From Geobacter sp. (GTDB lineage: Bacteria; Desulfobacterota; Desulfuromonadia; Geobacterales; Pseudopelobacteraceae): a DNA stretch of 51,823 bases. The notes below the pieces were generated by a model. It made no database searches, was not told the origin of the DNA, and was given only the letters and a program-made list of their open reading frames with translations. The translations under genes were made by a program, and so were the position numbers. The stretch is taken from contig PLYK01000060.1 of NCBI GenBank assembly GCA_003151775.1, positions 11,802 through 63,624 on the forward strand, written 5' to 3'. Below, piece by piece: positions 45,304-51,823 of the stretch; position 1 is the stretch's first letter, and the number at the start of each line of letters is the position of its first letter.

Positions 45304-46617
45304 ATGTCGCCACTCAATATGAAGAGATACCGGGCAGCGCTGGAATCGGTCAAACCGGTCAAGCTGCACGGCAAGGTCACCCAGGTAGTCGGGTTGGTGA
45401 TTGAAGGATATTGTCCGGACACCTCGGTCGGGGCCATTTGCGAGATCAAGCCGCAGGGAGGGGACCCGATCCCGGCTGAGGTCGTCGGTTTCCGCAACAA
45501 CAAGACCCTCCTTATGCCGTTGGGGGAACTGCGGGGCGTGGGGCTGGACAGCCTGATCTCCATGCGGCGGGAAAAGGCCTCAATGGGTGTGGGGCCGCTG
45601 ATGCTGGGCCGGGTGATTGACGGTCTTGGCAACCCCATTGACGACAAGGGGCCGGTCAGGGTGGAGGAGGAGTACCCGATCTACGCAGCGCCTGTCAACC
45701 CGATGACACGGCCTCCCATAAGGAAGCCGCTTGACCTGGGTATTCGCAGCATCAACGGGCTTCTGACCTGCGGCCAGGGACAGCGGGTCGGTATAATGGC
45801 CGGCTCAGGAGTCGGGAAATCGACGCTTTTAGGGATGATCGCCCGCTATACCGAAGCGGATGTCAACGTGATCGCCCTGATCGGTGAAAGGGGCCGCGAA
45901 CTCAGGGAGTTTATCGAGAAGGATCTCCAGGAACAGGGGCTCAAGAAATCGGTGGTGGTCGTCGCAACCTCGGACCAGCCGCCGCTTGTCCGCATGCGGG
46001 GCGCCTATATCGCCACCACCATTGCCGAATACTTTCAGAAACAGGGCAAGAAGGTGCTGCTGATGATGGACTCGGCCACCCGCTTTGCCATGGCCATGCG
46101 CGAAGTCGGCCTGGCTATCGGCGAGCCGCCGACCACCAAGGGGTACACGCCGTCGGTCTTTGCCGCGCTGCCCAAGCTGCTGGAGCGTACCGGCAATTTC
46201 CCCGAAGGCAGCATTACCGGACTGTATACCGTGCTGGTCGAGGGGGATGACTTTAACGAGCCGATTTCAGACGCCATGCGCAGTATCCTGGATGGCCATA
46301 TCGTTCTCTCGCGAAGCCTGGCGGCGCGCAACATCTATCCGCCCATCGATGTACTGGCCAGCGCCAGCAGGGTCATGGCCGACGTGGCGCCGCGCGAGCA
46401 TCTGGATCTGGCCGGCAGGTTTAAGGAAACCATGGCAACGTACCGCCAATCGGAGGACCTTATCAATATCGGGGCCTATAAGGCAGGCAGCAATCACGGT
46501 ATAGATTATGCAATAGCACGCTATGACGGCATGGTGGCCTATCTCAAGCAAGCTGTCCAGGACCCGGTCTCCATGGCCGATGCCGTCCAAGGTCTCAAAA
46601 GGCTTTTCGATGCCTGA
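45304..46617 (+). CDS. fliI: Flagellum-specific ATP synthase FliI
   Basis: FliI is the hexameric ATPase of the flagellar type III export apparatus. Walker A is GIMAGSGVGKSTLLGMIARY near residue 165. ALIGERGRELREFIEKDL and LLMMDSATRFAMAMREVGLA (Walker B region) match, and the RSILDGHIVLSRSLAARNIY block is diagnostic. Length (437) is typical of FliI and smaller than F-type beta subunits. Confidence 0.97.
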   Translation: MSPLNMKRYRAALESVKPVKLHGKVTQVVGLVIEGYCPDTSVGAICEIKPQGGDPIPAEVVGFRNNKTLLMPLGELRGVGLDSLISMRREKASMGVGPLMLGRVIDGLGNPIDDKGPVRVEEEYPIYAAPVNPMTRPPIRKPLDLGIRSINGLLTCGQGQRVGIMAGSGVGKSTLLGMIARYTEADVNVIALIGERGRELREFIEKDLQEQGLKKSVVVVATSDQPPLVRMRGAYIATTIAEYFQKQGKKVLLMMDSATRFAMAMREVGLAIGEPPTTKGYTPSVFAALPKLLERTGNFPEGSITGLYTVLVEGDDFNEPISDAMRSILDGHIVLSRSLAARNIYPPIDVLASASRVMADVAPREHLDLAGRFKETMATYRQSEDLINIGAYKAGSNHGIDYAIARYDGMVAYLKQAVQDPVSMADAVQGLKRLFDA

Positions 46618-46640
46618 ACGTCAGATGGGAGTGTGCATTC

Positions 46641-47084
46641 GTGAAAGGTAGCGGCTTCAAACTGGAGCAGGTACTCAACTACCGTTGCGAGATGGAAAAG
46701 ATGCGCAAGCAGGAGTTTGCCAGCGCCAAGCGGGACTTTGAGCATGCCGATGACCGGCTCAGGCGGGAAAAAGAACGTGTGGAAAACCTTTCAGAGGAAT
46801 TCTGCCACCGTCAGGTAGAACTGGAGAGCATCCAGGAGATCCGCATGTATGTTGATTTCTTTGCCCGAAAGCGTGTGGACATCAATATCCAAAAGGAACG
46901 GCTCGACCAGCTTGGCAACATCGTGAACGATCGACGCGCGTTTTTGCTGGACGCGACCAAGGATAAAAAGGTGCTGGAATCGCTTAAAGAACAGAAGGCG
47001 AAAGAGTTTAAACTGATGATTGAACAGAAGGAACAGACGTTTATGGACGAAATATCCATCCAGAAAATGGGTAATAAACTCTGA
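46641..47084 (+). CDS. fliJ: Flagellar export chaperone FliJ
   Basis: A 147-residue, highly charged coiled-coil protein (FKLEQVLNYRCEMEKMRKQE ... KFARKRVDINIQ-like middle). FliJ couples the FliI ring to the export gate. The start is GTG with no perfect ribosome-binding site. Its stop overlaps the next gene's ATG (TGATG). Sequence conservation in this family is low, so the call relies partly on position after fliI. Confidence 0.87.
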   Translation: MKGSGFKLEQVLNYRCEMEKMRKQEFASAKRDFEHADDRLRREKERVENLSEEFCHRQVELESIQEIRMYVDFFARKRVDINIQKERLDQLGNIVNDRRAFLLDATKDKKVLESLKEQKAKEFKLMIEQKEQTFMDEISIQKMGNKL

Positions 47085-47647
47085 TGATCCGTCGAGTCAG
47101 ATTGTTGACAACGTCATTGGTGGTAGCCGGCTTGGCTTTGGCAATACTGGTTCAGGACTCCCCCCATGCGGTTGCCGAGAGCGGGGTGGCCGCCGGGAAG
47201 GGGCCGGAGGCGGGCAAGGAAACGCCGCAGGGACAGCAGCAGCCGTTCAGCGCCTCCCATGCAGCCCGTGAGGAGAAGGCCATTCAGGATGCGCGCCGCC
47301 AGCAACTGGCCGAAAAAGAGGCGGCTCTGGCTGCCAAGGAGCAGGAGCTGAAAAAGCTCAGCGCCAAGCTCGAAGCCCAGGTAAAGGCCCTGGAGGAGAG
47401 CAAAAAAAGGGTTGATGAGAGCATGAAGGCTCAGAAAAAACAACAGGATGAAAAAGTGCAGAAGATGGTCAAACTGTTCAAGACCATGCGTGGAGAACAG
47501 GCCGGCCAGTTGATCGACAGTCTGCATGAAGACCTGGCCCTGGAATTGCTGAACCGGCTGGACACTAAGACGGTGGCGAAACTGGCCCCTTTCATCAACC
47601 AGCCGCGTGTCGTCAAGTGGATAAGCGAAAATCTACAGGGAAAATAA
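47084..47647 (+). CDS. MotE-like flagellar helper protein (MgtE N-domain)
   Basis: A 187-residue protein with an N-terminal signal anchor (LLTTSLVVAGLALAILV). A long Lys/Glu/Gln coiled coil covers about residues 70-130. The C-terminal 55 residues are of the MgtE_N type (MVKLFKTMRGEQAGQLIDSL, then LALELLNRLDTKTVAKLA). Proteins with this plan, next to fliJ and fliK, include MotE, a chaperone for stator protein MotC in alphaproteobacteria. The role here is inferred. It overlaps fliJ by one base. Confidence 0.75.
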   Translation: MIRRVRLLTTSLVVAGLALAILVQDSPHAVAESGVAAGKGPEAGKETPQGQQQPFSASHAAREEKAIQDARRQQLAEKEAALAAKEQELKKLSAKLEAQVKALEESKKRVDESMKAQKKQQDEKVQKMVKLFKTMRGEQAGQLIDSLHEDLALELLNRLDTKTVAKLAPFINQPRVVKWISENLQGK

Positions 47648-47656
47648 AGAATCGGC

Positions 47657-47690
47657 TTTTATGGGCAGATAACTGTCCATGCCCATAAAA
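47657..47690. repeat. Perfect hairpin between motE-like gene and fliK
   Basis: The arms TTTTATGGGCA and TGCCCATAAAA are exact complements around a 12-base loop. The hairpin ends about ten bases before a full AAAGGAGGTGA ribosome-binding site of fliK. It lacks a following T-run. It could attenuate transcription, protect mRNA ends after processing, or control fliK translation. Confidence 0.7.
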
Positions 47691-47718
47691 AATCTACTCA
47701 GAAAGGAGGTGAAACAAA

Positions 47719-49626
47719 ATGGATACAGGACAGATAAGTTTGATGCCGGCGAATGTCGGTATGCCGACGCCGGCCGGTGCACAACCACCCTCCCTCACAA
47801 CATTGCTGTCAGAGCCGGGAGAACAGGCTGGCGGGCCGTTCGCCGGGTTGCTGGAGGGAATGACGCCCCCGAAGACCCCACAGGGGGCGGCGGCGCCCGT
47901 TTCCGTCGGCAAAGGTGTTCCGGCGCCGGAGAAAAACGGCGAGACCGACTCGACAACGGCGGTGCAGGATGGTGTGTCCGGGTTGATGGCAGGATTGCTG
48001 AATGCGCTTGACGCGGCCGTCAAGCCGTTGGCAACGGGTACGAAACAGAGTAACGGGGCGCCGGTAACGGCGAACAGGCCGGACAGGAAACCACAGGACG
48101 TGGTCCTGAATGCAGCCGGGATGCAACCCCCCCCTCTGCTGACTCAGGCAGATGGCGGCAGGATGCCGCAGGCCGGAGGTTTGGTTGTGCAACAGCCGGT
48201 TGCTGCATCGGTGGCCGACGCCGCAGTCACATCGCTTTCGAACAATGGCGGCTCTTTGGGTATCGTTGTTGCGACGAACGCAGCTGCGGGTGGCGGGCTG
48301 AATCCGCCCGAAAGCTTGTTGAACCCCAGCCGGTCCGCCATGGCGGCGAACGGCCACTTGCAGGGTGCGTCAACAGATTCCACAGCCCTTTTTGTGGTGC
48401 CGAAAGGAAATGAACCACAGCATACTTCACAAAAGGAACCGGACAGCACGGCTCTTTCAACCTTGACCTTGCCTTCACGGCTGGTTTCGGCCATTGTCGA
48501 GCAACAGAACCCGGCGGCCGTGAGCAGCACCCTTTCCACAGAACGTGGTACAGCGCCAAGCAAACTAATCGGAAGCGTCAGCGGCGCCGCAGCTCCGGTT
48601 TCCGGATCACCCGGCCCTGGTAATGGGGTTGCTGAAGTCCGCACAACAGGGCAGGCTCGAGATGTTTTATCGGCGCAGAATACGCCGGTAGCGGAAATCC
48701 CTGCAGCATCTACGGCAATGACAGTGCAAACGGAGCCGCAGCAGGATGCCGGTCCCGTAAAATCAGGCGTGATGCCGGTACAGGTCGCGCCGTCGCCGGC
48801 TTCTTCGCAACAGCCGGACCAAGCAGTAACAGCAAATAACCATACCCTTGAAGGAACCATGCCTGTTCAGGCGGCTTTTGTGCCTGCGGCAGGGAAAATG
48901 GGTGTGGAAGCCGGTGTAGAAGCTGCCCAGACGCGGCCTGAGAGCGCGGCAACGGCAAAGCCGGTGCAAAGCATTACGGTTGAGGCGGTAAAACTCGCCG
49001 AAGCCGGGTCATCCGGGGGAGAATTGAGCACCGGCGACGACAAGGGTACGGCCGGCAACTTCATGAACGGCCAGTTCCATGCCACCTTGATGCACCAGCA
49101 GGGGAACGCTGACGGTGCAAGCGCAGCAAGCAACGTCCCCGTTCCGGTTCAAAACGATGCACAGCAGTCCGGCCTGCCGGAGCAGATTATGCAGCAGGTC
49201 AGGGATCGTTTGGTGAATCACGAGGTCAAAGCGGGCAACGATCAGATCGTGCTCAGGCTTTCACCGGAAAACCTCGGCGAATTGAAGGTGAACCTGACCA
49301 TGGACGGGCAGAGCTTGAAGGTCCAGATCGTTGCGGAAAACCACATGGTGCGTGATGCGCTGCTGCAAAATACCGGTTCGCTCAAGGAGTCGCTGGCGCG
49401 GCAGAATATCAGCATGGAGTCGTTTGACGTGACGACCAATGGCCGCGGGGCAGGAAACCCCGGCCAGGGGCAGCAGCAGAACGGCTGGCGCGAGTTTGCC
49501 CAGCAGAAGCAGGAGAACACCTGGCAGTCGTCCGGCGGTTACCGCCTGCCGGATACGACGACAGTTCCAGGCCAGTTGGCGTATCAAACGCCATCGCAGC
49601 ATACGATGGTCGATCTCCATTTTTGA
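47719..49626 (+). CDS. fliK: Flagellar hook-length control protein FliK
   Basis: FliK measures hook length and switches export specificity through FlhB. The 635-residue protein has a long Ala/Pro/Gly/Gln-rich disordered N-terminal part. A conserved C-terminal domain follows (IVLRLSPENLGELKVNLTMD, then LKVQIVAENHMVRDALLQN and LKESLARQNISMESFDV). An ideal AAAGGAGGTGA precedes the ATG. It lies just before flgD, as expected. A second FliK-like gene with a different plan is at 32031. Confidence 0.9.
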   Translation: MDTGQISLMPANVGMPTPAGAQPPSLTTLLSEPGEQAGGPFAGLLEGMTPPKTPQGAAAPVSVGKGVPAPEKNGETDSTTAVQDGVSGLMAGLLNALDAAVKPLATGTKQSNGAPVTANRPDRKPQDVVLNAAGMQPPPLLTQADGGRMPQAGGLVVQQPVAASVADAAVTSLSNNGGSLGIVVATNAAAGGGLNPPESLLNPSRSAMAANGHLQGASTDSTALFVVPKGNEPQHTSQKEPDSTALSTLTLPSRLVSAIVEQQNPAAVSSTLSTERGTAPSKLIGSVSGAAAPVSGSPGPGNGVAEVRTTGQARDVLSAQNTPVAEIPAASTAMTVQTEPQQDAGPVKSGVMPVQVAPSPASSQQPDQAVTANNHTLEGTMPVQAAFVPAAGKMGVEAGVEAAQTRPESAATAKPVQSITVEAVKLAEAGSSGGELSTGDDKGTAGNFMNGQFHATLMHQQGNADGASAASNVPVPVQNDAQQSGLPEQIMQQVRDRLVNHEVKAGNDQIVLRLSPENLGELKVNLTMDGQSLKVQIVAENHMVRDALLQNTGSLKESLARQNISMESFDVTTNGRGAGNPGQGQQQNGWREFAQQKQENTWQSSGGYRLPDTTTVPGQLAYQTPSQHTMVDLHF

Positions 49627-49642
49627 AAGAGAGGTGATTTTC

Positions 49643-50305
49643 ATGGTTAACAGCGTAACTTCAACACCCAGCACGCCATCGGCTCAGGCCGCAATGCAAA
49701 AGGACATGGGCCTGACCTCGACTGATTTCCTGAACATGTTCGTAGCCCAGTTGAAGAACCAGGATCCCACGGCGCCCCAGGACCCGTCACAGATGATGAG
49801 TCAGTTGGCCCAGATGACGCAGGTGGAACAGGCCTACGACACGAACACCAATTTAACCAGTCTGTTGACGGCCCAGAATAACTCCTCCTCCATGAACAGC
49901 GTATCGTTTATCGGAAAAACCGTCACGGCGAACGGCAACAGCGCGGCGTTCGGCGGGACAACGGCGGCAACGCTTCAGTACAATCTTGCCGGTCCTTCGG
50001 CATCATCCACCGTCACGATCACCGATTCGACGGGAAAAACGGTCAGGACCGCCATAGTCCCGGCGCAGTCTGCGGGGAATAACAGCTTTACGTGGGATGG
50101 GCGCGACAACAGCGGGACACTGCTTCCGGCCGGGGCCTACAACTTTTCCGTATCGGGCACGTCGGCCAGCGGTTCGGCCGTGACGGCAACCACCTACACG
50201 ACAGGGCTCGTTGACGGCGTGGCATTTGTCAACGGCGTCCCGACCCTCACCATCGGCTCCGCCTCCGTGGCGTTGTCGAATGTTCTAAGCGTAAAGGGGG
50301 TGTAA
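49643..50305 (+). CDS. flgD: Flagellar hook assembly protein FlgD
   Basis: FlgD caps the growing hook. The N-terminal motif is DFLNMFVAQLKNQDPTAPQD, followed by SQMMSQLAQMTQVEQAYDTN. The C-terminal FlgD Ig-like and Tudor domains contain SFTWDGRDNSGTLLPAGAYN. I chose ATG 49643 with GAGAGGTGA upstream, giving 220 residues; an upstream in-frame extension has no family resemblance. Confidence 0.94.
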   Translation: MVNSVTSTPSTPSAQAAMQKDMGLTSTDFLNMFVAQLKNQDPTAPQDPSQMMSQLAQMTQVEQAYDTNTNLTSLLTAQNNSSSMNSVSFIGKTVTANGNSAAFGGTTAATLQYNLAGPSASSTVTITDSTGKTVRTAIVPAQSAGNNSFTWDGRDNSGTLLPAGAYNFSVSGTSASGSAVTATTYTTGLVDGVAFVNGVPTLTIGSASVALSNVLSVKGV

Positions 50306-50313
50306 CCAGAAAA

Positions 50314-50700
50314 ATGGTAGACCAGATTTTTTTCCCAAACCCCGTCCAGCCGGGCAGGCAGGAACGCCCTCAGCCGCAGAAACCGACGAGCGGACAGGTT
50401 TCGGATTCTCCCTTTGCCCGGGTACTGGATGAAAAGCTTCCGGCCCAAGGGATAAAGTTTTCGCAACATGCCCAGGAGAGGCTTAATTCACGCAACATCG
50501 TCCTTTCCGCCAACGACATCGCCAACCTTGAAGGGGCTGTCAACAATGTGGCCCAGAAGGGGGGCAAGGAATCCCTGGTCTTGATGAAAGACGCGGCGCT
50601 GGTGGTCAGTATCAAGAACCGCACAGTGGTGACCGCTATGGACAGAAGCCAGATGCAGGGAAATGTTTTTACGAATATCGATTCAGCAGTCATTATCTGA
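50314..50700 (+). CDS. Flagellar operon protein (TIGR02530-type)
   Basis: The 128-residue protein resembles the small 'flagellar operon protein' found between flgD and flgE in many bacteria (FSQHAQERLNSRNIVLSAND, then GGKESLVLMKDAALVVSIKN and RTVVTAMDR). Its function is not established to my knowledge. The position after flgD and before a hook gene fits. It starts eight bases after the flgD stop. Confidence 0.82.
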   Translation: MVDQIFFPNPVQPGRQERPQPQKPTSGQVSDSPFARVLDEKLPAQGIKFSQHAQERLNSRNIVLSANDIANLEGAVNNVAQKGGKESLVLMKDAALVVSIKNRTVVTAMDRSQMQGNVFTNIDSAVII

Positions 50701-50797
50701 CAACGCAACAGGGCTGGACCTCCCTGAGGAAGCCCATGAAACGCCGATCGATTGACGCGTTTCACAAAAAACTCAAAAAAACGAAGGAGGCATCATC

Positions 50798-51709
50798 ATG
50801 AGTCTTACATCAGCAATGTATACCGGCATCAGCGGTCTCTTGGCAAACGCCAACGCCCTTAACGTCGAAGGCAACAACCTGGCAAACGTCAATACCGTCG
50901 GCTTCAAGGAAGGCCGAACGCTCTTCTCCACCATGCTCTCCACGAGTATCGGGAATAATGCACAGGTCGAAAATTCACAGGTTGGCGATGGCGTGAAGGT
51001 ACAGGCGGTCCAAAACCAGTTTTCGGCCGGTGCATACCAGAGCAGCACGATTATTACCGACGTGGCCATCGAGGGCAGTGGGTTCTTCGCCCTGTCCGTT
51101 CCGGGTGCCACTTCGGCCACCGCTGCAACGGCCTACTATACTCGGGCCGGTTCATTCAGCGTCAACAGCACCGGCGGCCTGGTGAACCCTGACGGCTACG
51201 GGGTGCTCGATACGGCAGGCAAAGCCATCCAGATTCCGCAAACAGTCGCCGCCACGGCCGGCCCGCCCGCCACTCCCGCACTTACATTCCAGAGTGTTTC
51301 GGGTATAGACTCCAACGGCAACATCTCGCTCTTGTATGCGGACGCCACCGGCGCCACGTCCACACTCTACTATGCCGGAGCAGGAGCCGCACCCGCTGCT
51401 ACTACAGCGACAGCGGTCAAGATCGCCGAGGTCACCGTGCCCAACGCGCAGGGCATGAGTTCCCAGGCAGGTACGCTCTTCACCCTGACCAGCGCCTCGG
51501 GGACCCCGACAGCGCCGGCAGCCGGCGTCTTCACCAGCGCCAACGGCACCAGCGAAAAGTTCCTCTCCAACGAGCTCGAGGCCAGCAACGTGGATTTGGG
51601 AACGGAACTCGTGAACCTGCTTACCACCCAGCGGGCCTATTCCGCCAACTCCAAGACCATTACCACGGCGGACCAGATGACCCAGATAGTGTTGGAACTC
51701 GTTCGGTAA
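50798..51709 (+). CDS. flgE: Flagellar hook-basal body protein, FlgE-type but short
   Basis: The N-terminal rod/hook motif is MYTGISGLLANANALNVEGN, followed by NLANVNTVGFKEGRTLF. The C-terminal motif is NVDLGTELVNLLTTQRAYSA, then SKTITTADQMTQIVLELVR. The position after flgD points to hook protein FlgE. At 303 residues it is shorter than most FlgE (about 400 or more) and nearer FlgG/FlgF size, with an Ala/Thr-rich middle (about 105-240). GGAGG precedes the ATG. It could be a minimal FlgE or a FlgE paralogue, with a second hook gene beyond the window. Confidence 0.85.
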   Translation: MSLTSAMYTGISGLLANANALNVEGNNLANVNTVGFKEGRTLFSTMLSTSIGNNAQVENSQVGDGVKVQAVQNQFSAGAYQSSTIITDVAIEGSGFFALSVPGATSATAATAYYTRAGSFSVNSTGGLVNPDGYGVLDTAGKAIQIPQTVAATAGPPATPALTFQSVSGIDSNGNISLLYADATGATSTLYYAGAGAAPAATTATAVKIAEVTVPNAQGMSSQAGTLFTLTSASGTPTAPAAGVFTSANGTSEKFLSNELEASNVDLGTELVNLLTTQRAYSANSKTITTADQMTQIVLELVR

Positions 51710-51823
51710 TCAGGTGCCGGTAACGGCGCGGAGACGCGTCCCGTAATACTAAAAATTTTGGAAGGTTCCCCCTCTCTTGACGGGCCTGCGCGCTAAAGCG
51801 CTTCGGCGCGCAAGCGGGAGGGG
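51710..51823. other. Non-coding end of window with a GC hairpin
   Basis: After the hook-type gene I see no further gene start. The last bases contain a GCGCGC ... GCGCGC inverted repeat around AAAGCGCTT, probably an extragenic palindrome. The region continues outside the window. Confidence 0.4.

Overview
The window looks like the replication-origin region of a Geobacter-type bacterium (Desulfuromonadia/Geobacterales). This rests on protein character and gene content: gyrB-recF-dnaN-dnaA next to rpmH-rnpA-yidD-yidC-mnmE-mnmG-rsmG, a futalosine-pathway menaquinone gene, pseudopilins beside flagellar genes, and a flagellar cluster of the flgBC-fliEFGHIJ-fliK-flgD-flgE type. The exact genus cannot be fixed by eye. 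Every gene I accept left of dnaA's upstream region (66-15316) is on the minus strand and every one to the right (15677-51709) is on the plus strand, so all are transcribed away from a predicted oriC at about 15350-15520.

Layout. (1) 1-3.8 kb: a membrane protein, an RlpA lipoprotein, a frameshifted AbiEi-type antitoxin pseudogene, a 37-residue basic peptide gene and a D-2-hydroxyacid dehydrogenase. (2) 3.8-9.1 kb: an AT-richer accessory island. It holds remnants of DinD, HsdS, BRO and RadC genes, a Shedu-type nuclease, a TIR-like protein resembling Pycsar/CBASS effectors, an unknown 196-residue protein and an intact DinD. Two families of palindromic repeats are scattered among them. (3) 9.1-15.5 kb: gyrB, recF, dnaN, dnaA and DnaA-box clusters on both sides of dnaA. 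(4) 15.6-23.4 kb: rpmH to rsmG, with an endonuclease Q-like gene and two parS-like sites, but no parAB after rsmG. (5) 23.6-29.3 kb: thioesterase, mqnC, RNase D, and an ArnC-like transferase with a split ArnA (formyltransferase and decarboxylase as separate genes). (6) 29.6-36 kb: pseudopilins GspH-I-J-K, a triple-repeat FliK-like protein, an FlhB C-domain protein and a phosphohexomutase. (7) 36.2-40.4 kb: CheY, CheX, a CheC-type phosphatase fused to a degenerate receiver, and a TPR protein. (8) 40.6-51.7 kb: flagellar basal body, export ATPase and hook genes.

How the genes work together. The origin block supplies initiator, sliding clamp, gap-repair protein and gyrase, followed by ribosome, tRNA-modification and membrane-insertion genes. 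The flagellar block builds the rod (FlgBC, FliE), MS ring (FliF), rotor (FliG), export ATPase complex (FliHIJ), a stator/export helper, hook-length control (FliK), hook cap (FlgD) and hook-type protein. The chemotaxis trio just upstream probably tunes the switch through phospho-CheY and its phosphatases.

The least ordinary material is in the island. The two DinD reading frames carry a palindrome at the same codons with paired base changes that preserve the symmetry, and a third copy lies between genes. A 966-bp unit bounded by matching inverted ends carries the unknown 196-residue gene. Orphan defence effectors sit next to them.
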